Assembly: GCF_015595035.1 (NCBI RefSeq)
Contig: NZ_JADNRN010000001.1
Coordinates: 744,001 to 808,000 of the forward strand
DNA: 64,000 nucleotides
Source of the DNA: Marinibium conchae
GTDB lineage: Bacteria; Pseudomonadota; Gammaproteobacteria; Enterobacterales; Alteromonadaceae
Direction of reading: 5' to 3'
Shown here: positions 1 to 8,376 of the stretch, one piece after another
Layout: the number at the start of each line of letters is the position of its first letter
Numbering within the stretch: position 1 is the first letter of the stretch
Translations under genes and position numbers: made by a program
The notes under the pieces: generated by a model
The model's database searches: none
What the model was told of the DNA's origin: nothing
What the model saw: only the letters and a program-made list of their open reading frames with translations

Positions 1-663
1 TTACTTAGTTCATCAAAGTACAAACTGACTAAACACGGTGTGCCAGATACCACTGTTGAGCCTCTTCCCCCCTCTGGTAAACACTACAAATTACTTGTCG
101 TTGGCGCGAGCACTGGCGGCCCCGTCGCATTACAGACAGTAATAAGCGCTTTACCAGCTAATTTTGCTCACCCTGTTTTGTTGGTGCAGCATATGCCAAG
201 TACTTTTACCAAAGCCTTTGCGGAGCGTTTGGATAAATATTCAAAGATAAGTGTCAGCTTGGCTAAAGATGGTGATCGGCTCAAGCCCGGTCACGCCTAT
301 CTTGCTGAGGGCGGTAAGCAAATGTCGCTCACCGGCAAAGGCATATTCTCTAAAATTAAAATTAGTGATGCACCACGCGACCAAAAGTTGCATTTTCATC
401 CAAGTATCGATTTTACGCTGGCTTCTGTTGCTCAGTCGTTTGCCGGAGAGGTACTCTTTACTGTACTCACAGGAATGGGAAGCGATGGTGCCTCCGGTGC
501 AAAGCAAATAAAATTGAAGGGTGCCACGGTGTGGGCTCAAGACGAAGCAACGAGTGTTATATATGGCATGCCAAAAGCCGTGGGTGAGTCGGGTGTTTGT
601 GATAGAGTGATCCCACTAGATAATATAGCCAAGCACATAATAGTGGAAATGAAATCCTCGTGA
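1..663 (+). CDS. cheB: CheB chemotaxis protein-glutamate methylesterase (5'-truncated by window edge)
   Basis: Demethylates and deamidates glutamate/glutamine residues of chemoreceptors to reset the adaptation state. The reading frame is open from base 1, so the N-terminal receiver domain lies outside the window; the GTG at 40 is internal, not a start. What remains is the linker and the complete catalytic domain. The serine nucleophile is in GASTGG, the histidine in QHMP, and the aspartate in the GMGSDGASG loop. The stop overlaps the next start (GTGA at 660-663), which implies translational coupling with the ParA-like gene. Family assignment is firm. Confidence 0.95.
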   Translation, partial: LLSSSKYKLTKHGVPDTTVEPLPPSGKHYKLLVVGASTGGPVALQTVISALPANFAHPVLLVQHMPSTFTKAFAERLDKYSKISVSLAKDGDRLKPGHAYLAEGGKQMSLTGKGIFSKIKISDAPRDQKLHFHPSIDFTLASVAQSFAGEVLFTVLTGMGSDGASGAKQIKLKGATVWAQDEATSVIYGMPKAVGESGVCDRVIPLDNIAKHIIVEMKSS

Positions 664-1430
664 ACATTTGGACGGTGGCAAATCAAAAGGGTGGCGTCGG
701 GAAAACCACTTCGGCGGTGACTATCGGCGGAATTTTGGCGCAACAAAAAAATCGCGTTTTACTCGTTGATACTGATCCCCATGCCTCATTGAGTTACTAT
801 TTTGGTATCGACTCTGAAACACTCAATTCAAGTATTTATGATGTGTTCGCTGAGCCAGCGGATTTTTTAGGCGCAAGCCTGCTTGATGTTTTATGTCCCA
901 CTGAACTTAAGGGCTTGCAGGTTTTGCCGGCAACGATGGCGTTAGCAACCCTTGATCGAAAAATGGGCATGGAGAGCGGGAAAGGGCTAATATTAAAAAA
1001 AGCGCTTAAATCAATTGAAGCTCATTTCGATTATGTGGTCATTGATTGCCCGCCTATTTTGGGAGTATCGATGGTTAACGCGCTTGCTTGCAGTTCGAGA
1101 ATTATTGTGCCTGTGCAAACTGAGCATTTAGCTCTTAAAGGTTTAGATCGTATGATGCGTACCCTGCAAATTATGCGTAAAACCATGCCTGCAGACGTTC
1201 CCATTAGTATCATCGCGACGATGTTTGACCGACGGGTCAACGCTACTATTACAGCATACAACAAGCTCAAAGAAGACTATCCAGATTATCTGTGGAGAGG
1301 TTTTATACCGGTTGATACGAGGCTTAGAGACGCCAGTGAAGCTAGGGTGCCAGCGTCGGTATTTGCACCCAAGTGCAGAGGCGTGTTTGCTTATCAAAAG
1401 TGGTTAAAGGACATTAGCAGTGAAGGATAA
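660..1430 (+). CDS. parC: ParA/Soj-family ATPase of the polar chemotaxis system (ParC-like)
   Basis: A deviant Walker A ATPase (KGGVGKTTS near residue 10, DTDPHAS, and VVIDCPP as Walker B) of 256 residues. In Vibrio the homologue in the same position, between cheB and a CheW-like gene, is ParC, which places chemotaxis arrays at the cell pole; that role is taken from family and context. The GTG start overlaps the cheB stop by four bases, and the gene runs into the next start at 1420. It is not a chromosomal segregation ParA: no parB or origin features are nearby. ATPase family certain, polar-localisation role likely. Confidence 0.88.
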   Translation: MNIWTVANQKGGVGKTTSAVTIGGILAQQKNRVLLVDTDPHASLSYYFGIDSETLNSSIYDVFAEPADFLGASLLDVLCPTELKGLQVLPATMALATLDRKMGMESGKGLILKKALKSIEAHFDYVVIDCPPILGVSMVNALACSSRIIVPVQTEHLALKGLDRMMRTLQIMRKTMPADVPISIIATMFDRRVNATITAYNKLKEDYPDYLWRGFIPVDTRLRDASEARVPASVFAPKCRGVFAYQKWLKDISSEG

Positions 1431-2196
1431 AAACGAATTTGCCAAAGAAAGTGTGGTAGAGGATTATCTCAATGATTTACTCCTTGATAGCGATACCGAT
1501 GAGAGCCACGAGACAAGGGCCCAAAAGTTATTGGATAGAGCGGCTGCTTCCTTAGTCGAAACATCCATTAATACCGATGCTAACATTCACACCAAAGAAG
1601 ACACGCAGACAGAAACTGAGCATAGGCTTAATGAGAGCAACGACAGTGCTGACGAATTTGTTGAAGATGAATATAAAGAAATTACGGCTCAGGTCGACAT
1701 AGATACTAGTAAAGTAGAGTTTGTTGCACCACTGAGCATGAAAGACTCGCTTGCAGAACGTTTTCAAGCTTTGTTTTTTGAGGTTGCCGGTTTAACCTTA
1801 GCCGTGCCCTTGATAGAGTTGGGTGGTATTCATCAAATAGCCAAAGTGTCGCCAATGATAGGTAAGCCTGATTGGTTCATGGGTGTGATGATAAAAAACG
1901 ATGATAAATTTAACGTTGTAGATTCAGCTAAATGGGTGATGCCAGAGAAGTGTACAAATGAATTATTGGACTCATTGGATTATCAATTTCTCATTAATTT
2001 AGGCAAAACCGAATGGGGTTTAGCTTGTGAAAAACTAGTCAATACCGTTGAACTTGAAAAGTCCGACGTTCAATGGCGAGAGCATACCGGCAAACGCCCT
2101 TGGTTAGCTGGTATGGTAAAAGAAAAAATGTGTGCTTTAATTAATGTCTCGGAGCTAGTACAGATGCTTCAATCAGGGGCAGGCAGTAATGACTAA
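1420..2196 (+). CDS. parP: CheW-domain protein, ParP-like array localisation partner
   Basis: 258 residues. The N-terminal ~110 residues are acidic, low in complexity and Thr/Glu/Asp-rich. The C-terminal half is a divergent CheW-like fold (region from about SLAERFQALFFEVAGL, with VPLIELGGI and GKPDWFMGVM). This layout, and its place between a ParA-like gene and a canonical cheW, match Vibrio ParP, which links ParC to CheA in signalling arrays. The GTG start at 1420 overlaps the preceding gene by 11 bases. The function is inferred from gene order and domain layout. Confidence 0.8.
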   Translation: MKDKNEFAKESVVEDYLNDLLLDSDTDESHETRAQKLLDRAAASLVETSINTDANIHTKEDTQTETEHRLNESNDSADEFVEDEYKEITAQVDIDTSKVEFVAPLSMKDSLAERFQALFFEVAGLTLAVPLIELGGIHQIAKVSPMIGKPDWFMGVMIKNDDKFNVVDSAKWVMPEKCTNELLDSLDYQFLINLGKTEWGLACEKLVNTVELEKSDVQWREHTGKRPWLAGMVKEKMCALINVSELVQMLQSGAGSND

Positions 2197-2219
2197 ATAT
2201 TGTGTGACGGAGTGAAGAA

Positions 2220-2711
2220 ATGAGCGAAGAAAGAACAACGATTACCGCAAGCGATCCAAATGACGAGGTTTTGCAGTGGGTAACTTATCGACTCGATGAG
2301 GAAACTTACGGTATCAATGTTATGCAGGTTCAGGAAGTGTTGCGTTACACGGAAATTGCGCCAGTACCAGGTGCGCCTGATTACGTTCTTGGCATTATCA
2401 ACTTGCGCGGAAATGTCGTGACAGTAATCGATACTCGTTCGCGCTTTGGTTTGCCGCCAAGCGATATCACAGACAACACACGCATCGTTATTATTGAGTC
2501 GGATGAGCAAGTTGTTGGTATTTTGGTAGACAGTGTTGCTGAAGTAGTTTATTTGCGCTCATCTGAAATAGACAGTGCGCCTAACGTTGGCACTGAAGAA
2601 AGTGCTAAGTTTATACAAGGCGTAAGCAACCGCAGTGGTCAACTTCTGATATTAGTCGATTTAAATAAGTTACTGAGCGACGATGAATGGGATGAGTTAG
2701 GCGGCTTCTAA
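2220..2711 (+). CDS. cheW: CheW coupling protein
   Basis: A 163-residue canonical CheW: QWVTYRLDEETYGINVMQV, then the VPGAPDYVLGIINLRGNVV motif typical of the family, then ending in a region with QLLILVDLNKLL. It bridges chemoreceptors and the CheA kinase in the array. It lies 23 bases after parP and is followed by a strong intrinsic terminator at 2743-2767, so it closes the main transcription unit. It is a standard single-domain CheW with no response-regulator fusion. Confidence 0.95.
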   Translation: MSEERTTITASDPNDEVLQWVTYRLDEETYGINVMQVQEVLRYTEIAPVPGAPDYVLGIINLRGNVVTVIDTRSRFGLPPSDITDNTRIVIIESDEQVVGILVDSVAEVVYLRSSEIDSAPNVGTEESAKFIQGVSNRSGQLLILVDLNKLLSDDEWDELGGF

Positions 2712-2742
2712 GTTCAAAAAAAATCTTTAGTATTACGATTTT

Positions 2743-2767
2743 AAAACCGCGCATTGTCGCGGTTTTT
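2743..2767 (+). terminator. Rho-independent terminator after cheW
   Basis: A 9-bp perfect stem (AAAACCGCG / CGCGGTTTT) with a 6-base loop, followed by T residues. It lies 31 bases past the cheW stop and before the DUF2802 gene, which therefore probably has its own promoter or relies on read-through. Confidence 0.85.
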
Positions 2768-2815
2768 CGTTACTGCTATGCTAGTGCTCACAAACATCAT
2801 TTTAGCGAAGCACTC

Positions 2816-3316
2816 ATGCCAACTTTCACCCTTTCCTCATTTAGCATCATTATTATAGTGGTCGTAGCATTCAGCTTTGCACTGGTGATTGCACTTGTGT
2901 CCTTGATGGCAACTCGGAAACTGAGTCTTAAACTACATACTTCTTTGGGATTAATTAAGAGTCTACATAGCATGCTTGAAGCTGAGTTAGCGAAAGTGAA
3001 TGACCTGAAAGAGTCTATGGCAGGCTATCAAGAAAGAGTGGAGAGCGAGATTCAAAAGCAACAAGGGCTCATTGCATCAAGTTCGCAAAGCATTGGCAAT
3101 CAGGCTAACCAGCTTTCATTGCTACAAGAACAACTCAACAACTTACAGGCACAATGCGATGAGCTTGCTCTGCAAGAGCCTGCAGCGAAAATTTATTCTA
3201 AAGCGCAAACCTTGGTAAAATCTGGTGCATCAGTCGAGGAAGTCATGGAAGCCTGCGATCTGCCCAGGGCCGAAGTAGAAGTCATGGTCGGCTTTCAACA
3301 GAAGGCGAAAGACTAG
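2816..3316 (+). CDS. DUF2802 membrane-anchored coiled-coil protein
   Basis: 166 residues. There is one N-terminal membrane segment (about residues 8-32), a long coiled coil rich in Glu, Gln and Leu (about 45-125), and a C-terminal DUF2802-type module (KIYSKAQTLVKSGASVEEV, then a helix-turn-helix-like segment). This family commonly follows cheW in Vibrio- and Pseudomonas-type chemotaxis operons; its function is unknown. The last 35 bases overlap the 3' end of the opposite-strand helicase gene, so the two genes are convergent and overlapping. Confidence 0.8.
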   Translation: MPTFTLSSFSIIIIVVVAFSFALVIALVSLMATRKLSLKLHTSLGLIKSLHSMLEAELAKVNDLKESMAGYQERVESEIQKQQGLIASSSQSIGNQANQLSLLQEQLNNLQAQCDELALQEPAAKIYSKAQTLVKSGASVEEVMEACDLPRAEVEVMVGFQQKAKD

Positions 3317-6023
3317 CCAGTACATTCTCGATACAACGTTCGCTTTGTTCACACCAAAGAAGGTATGGAATAGCCACTATGTTGAGCCCGGCGCGTTGAA
3401 TGAGTTTGTACATATTCATTTCGTAAAAGCCCTCCCACGGACCAGGGTAGCCAATGAGGTCAATGACCAGATATTGCTTATTTTTACTTACGAGGAGATC
3501 AACGTAGTTACCTAAGACCTCATAGCCAACCCAACAGCTAAGCCCTCTTTTTTCTAGCGCTTCTTTGACGGATTGTTGAAATGCATCAGGTTGTTTATCC
3601 TCTGCATGAGCGCTTTTGAAACTGTCTATAGAATCAAGGTATTTTCTAAGCAAATTGGACGGATTCAAGGCTAATTTGTCGACAGAAAGAAAAAGGTGCT
3701 GAGCAGATTTAGCTCTGGTTATTGCAACATTAAACATATCTTCTTTGTTTAAGTAGGTGGCTGATCTAGCTGAGTCATTATCAATAGCAAATGACATTAA
3801 CATGAGGTCTCGTTCCTCTCCTTGAAAACCGTAAGGCGTAGCCACCTTAATGTCATGTTTTTCAAGAAGCTCAATACTGATGGCTTTTTCAATAAGCGAT
3901 GCTATATATGATAGCTGTTTACTATAAGGTGAGAGAACGCCTATGGTCCGTGAAATAGGCTTATCGGCATCTTCTTCGATGGATGTAAGTAAATACGCTA
4001 AAAGCGCCTCTGCCTCGACCTTGTTTATGCCCTGATTATTTCGCTTACCATTAAACGAATGCACATGCAGATGACCAGCACTCGCACATGGGCGATGTTG
4101 CATAATTCGTAATCGCTCTGAATAGAAGTGTTTATTGCTAAAGGCTATTAACTCTGGCTCGCTCCTGTAATGTTCGTCCAAAAATGAAACCTGCCTCTGC
4201 TCCCTAACACAGTCGATCGCAAGGTCTAGGATGCTATTGTCACGATAACTCACTATTTTTTGTTCTTCTGATAACGCTAACTCTTCTGCTATCTGATTTT
4301 CTTTTTGTTTAGCAAGGAATGAAAAGTGGCGTAACTGCTTTTGGTCGCCCACTATCATTGCTCTTTTTGCACGGTACACAGCAGGCAAAGACGCAGCAAT
4401 ATTGCACTGGCTTGCTTCATCTATGATAACTAAGTCAAAGAGTTCAGCTTGTAAGGGCAATACCTTGTGTAAGGTGCTTGTACTTACTAGCCATATTGGA
4501 AAGCCGCTTAATAGCGAAGCAAAGTTCACGGCCCTAAAATACTCGCTTTGTTTTGACGAAGAGCGAGCTCTAATCGCTTTGTTTAAGCCTTGAATCGTAG
4601 GCCTGTCGTGACTTAATAATGTGGCTATCTTTGTTGTTTTGCTTGCATGCAAATATTGTTTAGACAAATTTTCTTTGCTGGCAACTAACGCTTTGAAAGT
4701 GTCTAGTTTTTCCCAAATTGAATCAATGTCACCACCCACTTTCGCAAACAGCGAGCGTTCAAGTTTAAACATCAAAGCATCCCACAGAGAGCCTTGACTG
4801 TTTTGTAAGCGATAGCTGCGCTTACCCTGCTTTTCGGCCTTAATATGCAAAGCAGTAAGTTGGCTTTCGATATTATGTATCGCCGCGACATGCTTCTGAA
4901 TCTCAGCACTTAGTGTTTGATGTTTGCCAGCTTGAGCTAATTTGTGCTGACCAGATAGCAGGTCGCTTAAATAAAGTTTTAACTGTTTGAGGAAGACTTT
5001 TTGCCCACTTCGTATGAAACTGTTTTCAAGCGCGAAGTCGATAGATAGCTTATTTGCAATAACATCTAAGGCGGTTTCGGACCCAGCCACAATCAGTGTA
5101 CTTTTGCCACGTAACATGTGCTCAGCGGCCACCCCTGCAATGGTGAAACTTTTTCCTGTGCCGGGTGGTCCGGTCACGACGCCAAGGCTTTCCTCGCTAG
5201 CGATTCGCATTATATCGATTTGGGCACGACTAAAAACACAGGGTAGATAAGGATATTGTAGCTTTTCTGTGTTTTTATTAGCGCTATTTGTGTCATTTTT
5301 ACCTAAAAGAGACAATAGCGAGGTGGGATTATTACTTGCCTTATCACTGAAAAATTTACCTATCTTTGTGAGTTCATGCAAAATTCCTCGGCTGCTTGTG
5401 GAACGATCAATCAAGGCCAAGGTAGAAATAGGTTGAACAGAGAGTAAATTGGCTGATGTTGCATCTTCAGCGATTTTTTTTGTGCTGAGTTTGGGAAAGC
5501 GCATTGCCGGAGATATGTCGATGTTGAAAGGACTGTATTTTAGATATTCACTCCAGTAGCTTGGATCATGAATGCGAGTAGTGTCTATCGCTGGTAACTG
5601 TTCGGTATTTGGCAATAGCATTGCAAGTAGATCTTCGTTCACGCGCGCATCGCTACTGGAAAAGTAGTGTCCGTATTCGTCAGTCTCTATTTTCGCTTGA
5701 CGATAAATCAGTGGGCTAAATATGCTAGATGAACTAGCAAAGCTAGACGTTGATGGCGACAATAGTGACGCCTTGCCACAGATGAAGAGACAACAGTGCA
5801 ACAAGGTTTTTTCACGTAAGTAAATTTGCGCTTTTTTTGACAATGCCTCTGCGGATTTGGGCAGAAGTGCAGCGCGGTGAATTTCGTTTACAGCGACTTC
5901 ATCGTTTCCTTTCAAAAACACAATGTCACTGCTTGCTAAACGAAACAAGTTACGCAGGTTGAAATCAGCAGAGTCTGCGGCATAACAAGCTCTATAGTAT
6001 TCAACGATCTTAGCTTCTTGCAC
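3282..6023 (-). CDS. Superfamily 1 DNA/RNA helicase (AAA_11/AAA_12 type) with C-terminal nuclease-like domain
   Basis: 913 residues. Helicase motifs in order: Walker A GPPGTGKSFTIAG, Walker B DLVIIDEASQC, motif III VGDQKQLRHFSF, LDEHYRSEPELIAFSN, GFQGEERDLMLMSF, and NVAITRAKSAQ (motif VI arginine). The N-terminal ~270 residues are not recognised. The last ~90 residues (EKRGLSCWVGYEVLGNYVDLL, IDLIGYPG) resemble the restriction-endonuclease-like tail often fused to such helicases, but a clear ExK pair is not seen, so nuclease activity is doubtful. It is a single gene on the opposite strand to both neighbours. The role could be nucleic-acid repair, RNA metabolism or defence. Helicase call firm, role unknown. 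Confidence 0.85.
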   Translation of the reverse strand: MQEAKIVEYYRACYAADSADFNLRNLFRLASSDIVFLKGNDEVAVNEIHRAALLPKSAEALSKKAQIYLREKTLLHCCLFICGKASLLSPSTSSFASSSSIFSPLIYRQAKIETDEYGHYFSSSDARVNEDLLAMLLPNTEQLPAIDTTRIHDPSYWSEYLKYSPFNIDISPAMRFPKLSTKKIAEDATSANLLSVQPISTLALIDRSTSSRGILHELTKIGKFFSDKASNNPTSLLSLLGKNDTNSANKNTEKLQYPYLPCVFSRAQIDIMRIASEESLGVVTGPPGTGKSFTIAGVAAEHMLRGKSTLIVAGSETALDVIANKLSIDFALENSFIRSGQKVFLKQLKLYLSDLLSGQHKLAQAGKHQTLSAEIQKHVAAIHNIESQLTALHIKAEKQGKRSYRLQNSQGSLWDALMFKLERSLFAKVGGDIDSIWEKLDTFKALVASKENLSKQYLHASKTTKIATLLSHDRPTIQGLNKAIRARSSSKQSEYFRAVNFASLLSGFPIWLVSTSTLHKVLPLQAELFDLVIIDEASQCNIAASLPAVYRAKRAMIVGDQKQLRHFSFLAKQKENQIAEELALSEEQKIVSYRDNSILDLAIDCVREQRQVSFLDEHYRSEPELIAFSNKHFYSERLRIMQHRPCASAGHLHVHSFNGKRNNQGINKVEAEALLAYLLTSIEEDADKPISRTIGVLSPYSKQLSYIASLIEKAISIELLEKHDIKVATPYGFQGEERDLMLMSFAIDNDSARSATYLNKEDMFNVAITRAKSAQHLFLSVDKLALNPSNLLRKYLDSIDSFKSAHAEDKQPDAFQQSVKEALEKRGLSCWVGYEVLGNYVDLLVSKNKQYLVIDLIGYPGPWEGFYEMNMYKLIQRAGLNIVAIPYLLWCEQSERCIENVLASLSPSVESRP

Positions 6024-6118
6024 CTTAATTGTTTTCCATTTCAGTTCTAGCTTATGCCAACATCTTAACAGTTAATTTCCTTAATTCCATGATCAGGTCG
6101 ATCTCGCTTATATTAATT

Positions 6119-6142
6119 AGACGTCTAGACGTAAAGATGTTG
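6119..6142 (+). promoter_or_regulatory. MetJ operator (tandem met boxes) upstream of metA
   Basis: Three consecutive 8-bp units read AGACGTCT, AGACGTAA, AGATGTTG. The first is a perfect match to the MetJ met-box consensus AGACGTCT and the next two are degenerate. MetJ binds cooperatively to two or more adjacent boxes with S-adenosylmethionine as corepressor. The site lies 66 bases before metA, so metA and probably the downstream metH genes should be repressed when methionine is plentiful. Confidence 0.85.
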
Positions 6143-6207
6143 ACATTTTATGGATTGTTGCCAAAATGACGCTACCAACGTTTGTTTTGCACCCAATAAG
6201 GTGAGTA

Positions 6208-7131
6208 ATGCCAATCAATATTCCAAGCAATCTGCCAGCTCTAGATGTTTTGCTCAAAGAAAACATCTTTGCGATCGATAGTAATCGTGCAGACAGTCAA
6301 AATATAAGACCATTGGAAGTGGGTATTTTAAATTTAATGCCCAATAAAATTGAGACTGAAATACAAATCTTACGCTTACTATCAAATACGCCAATCCAAA
6401 TTAATGTAGACTTGATCCGCATCGATGAAACCATTCCAAAGAATACTCCCAAGTCTCATATGGATGCTTTCTATCATGAATTTAGCCAAGTTGCAGATAA
6501 AAACTATGATGGGTGGATAGTGACTGGCGCGCCGCTCGGTCTGTTGGAATATGAAGATGTAAAGTATTGGAACAAGATGACTGAATTGCTTGATTGGGCC
6601 CGAGAAAATGTCCAATCAACAATGTTTTTATGTTGGGCTGCTCATGCTGCCATGTATCACTATTATGGCGTACAACGCCAACTGAGGGATAGCAAACTAT
6701 CAGGAGTGTTTGAGCACAGTGTTGAGCAACCAAACGATGAGCTTATGCGAGGTTTCGATCCACTTTTTTGGGCGCCACATAGTCGCGTCGGGGAAATATT
6801 ACGTAGTGATTATGAGTCAGTTGACGGCTTGTCCGTTATTGCTCACTCAGAAATAGCCGGTACTTATATATCGGCTACTGATGATCGTCGATTGGTCTTT
6901 GTTACTGGTCATCCCGAATATGACGCATCTACCTTGCAACAAGAGTATGAACGCGATTTGGCTGCAGACTTAAATCCGCAATTACCACAGTCGTATTTTA
7001 TAAATGATGATCCACAACAAGAGCCAATGGTTCGATGGAAGTCACACGGTAGTCTTTTGTTAACCAATTGGCTGAATTATTATGTGTATCAAAATACGCC
7101 CTATGATTTAACGCAGTTGCGACGAAAATAA
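6208..7131 (+). CDS. metA: Homoserine O-acyltransferase (MetA / homoserine transsuccinylase family)
   Basis: Acylates homoserine, the first committed step of methionine synthesis. At 307 residues it is full length. The catalytic cysteine is C142 in FLCWAAHA, and the H235/E237 pair lies in VTGHPEYD, at the same numbering as the E. coli enzyme. Whether it uses succinyl- or acetyl-CoA cannot be read reliably, because acyl preference varies within this family. It sits behind a MetJ operator and 49 bases before metH, consistent with a methionine regulon unit. Confidence 0.95.
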   Translation: MPINIPSNLPALDVLLKENIFAIDSNRADSQNIRPLEVGILNLMPNKIETEIQILRLLSNTPIQINVDLIRIDETIPKNTPKSHMDAFYHEFSQVADKNYDGWIVTGAPLGLLEYEDVKYWNKMTELLDWARENVQSTMFLCWAAHAAMYHYYGVQRQLRDSKLSGVFEHSVEQPNDELMRGFDPLFWAPHSRVGEILRSDYESVDGLSVIAHSEIAGTYISATDDRRLVFVTGHPEYDASTLQQEYERDLAADLNPQLPQSYFINDDPQQEPMVRWKSHGSLLLTNWLNYYVYQNTPYDLTQLRRK

Positions 7132-7180
7132 ATTAAGAAGATTGCTTACTCAGCATGAATATTACAATTAGAGAAAAACA

Positions 7181-8281
7181 GTGACTAAAACAAACGAGAT
7201 AGCTGCTAGCAACACCATTATTCAGGCCAGTAATGAAGCGAAAAGGAAATTAGAAGTCGCCGCAAATGAACGAGTGTTAATTCTCGACGGTGCAATGGGA
7301 ACAATGATACAAAAACATCAACTAGATGAAGCAGCCTATAGAGGTACACAGTACGCCAACTGGCATTGTGATGTGAAAGGCAACAATGACCTATTATCGG
7401 TTACACAACCTGAGCTCATTAAGAACATTCATAAAGAATACCTAGAGGCGGGTGCCGATATCATTGAAACCAACACCTTTAATGCAACGACAATTTCAAT
7501 GGCCGATTATGACATGCAGGATGAATCTCGTTTGATTAATCAGCAGGCTGCAAAAATCGCACGTGAAGCCGTGGATGAATTTAATGCGCTAACACCAAAC
7601 AAGCCACGTTTTGTTGCGGGCGTTATCGGCCCTACCAGTCGCACGGCCTCAATTTCTCCTGATGTGAACGACCCAGGCAAACGCAATGTGCATTTTGATG
7701 AGTTGGTTGAGGCTTATAAAGAGTCGACCCAAGCGTTAATCGAAGGGGGCGTCGACTTAATATTAATTGAAACGATTTTTGATACCCTTAATGCTAAGGC
7801 TGCTTCTTTTGCTGTTGAAACTGTGTTTGAAGAAATGCATATTACCTTGCCTGTCATGATTTCTGGCACCATTACCGATGCTTCGGGCAGAACGCTTTCA
7901 GGGCAAACATCGGAAGCCTTTTACTATAGTATGCGCCACGTAGCACCATTTTCTATTGGTTTAAATTGTGCACTGGGTCCCGACTTATTGCGTCAGTACG
8001 TTGCTGAAATATCACGAGTCGCTGAGTGCAGGGTATCTGCTCATCCAAATGCCGGTTTGCCAAATGAGTTTGGCGAATATGACATGGAAGCTGAAGAACT
8101 CGCAGAGCACCTTCAAGAGTGGGCAGAATCAGGTTTGGTTAACATATTGGGTGGTTGTTGTGGCAGTACGCCTGAACATATTCGTCAAGTAGCGGAGGCT
8201 GTTAAACATTTAGCACCTCGAGAGCTTCCCGAGATTGAAGTGAAAATGCGGTTATCGGGGCTAGAGCCCTTCGTACATTAG
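7181..8281 (+). CDS. metH: Methionine synthase, homocysteine-binding subunit (split MetH, N-terminal part)
   Basis: 366 residues covering only the homocysteine S-methyltransferase TIM barrel of cobalamin-dependent MetH. The zinc-binding cysteines are in GLNCALG and [10 protein letters not shown]. The protein ends at [11 protein letters not shown], which is where the linker to the folate domain starts in the ~1,230-residue E. coli enzyme. The GTG start is at 7181. The remaining domains are in the next gene, in a different frame after 95 non-coding bases. Together the two proteins cover the whole of MetH without loss, so this is a gene split at a domain boundary rather than a pseudogene. Confidence 0.93.
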   Translation: MTKTNEIAASNTIIQASNEAKRKLEVAANERVLILDGAMGTMIQKHQLDEAAYRGTQYANWHCDVKGNNDLLSVTQPELIKNIHKEYLEAGADIIETNTFNATTISMADYDMQDESRLINQQAAKIAREAVDEFNALTPNKPRFVAGVIGPTSRTASISPDVNDPGKRNVHFDELVEAYKESTQALIEGGVDLILIETIFDTLNAKAASFAVETVFEEMHITLPVMISGTITDASGRTLSGQTSEAFYYSMRHVAPFSIGLNCALGPDLLRQYVAEISRVAECRVSAHPNAGLPNEFGEYDMEAEELAEHLQEWAESGLVNILGGCCGSTPEHIRQVAEAVKHLAPRELPEIEVKMRLSGLEPFVH

Positions 8282-8376
8282 TTAGGCTTTGAGAAACGGC
8301 GCTTATAGCTCAGTCGCTCTTATCTAAACTCTATGGTTTGTAAGTAAATATCAACAAATTGTCATCAGGAAGTATC

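Noticed and set aside
241..540. Antisense ORF inside cheB
   Set aside because: A shadow of the CheB catalytic domain, with no family features or ribosome-binding site.
660..1430. ParA-like gene as a plasmid or chromosome partition system
   Set aside because: No parB or parS, and the position between cheB and a CheW-like gene fits the chemotaxis ParC type.
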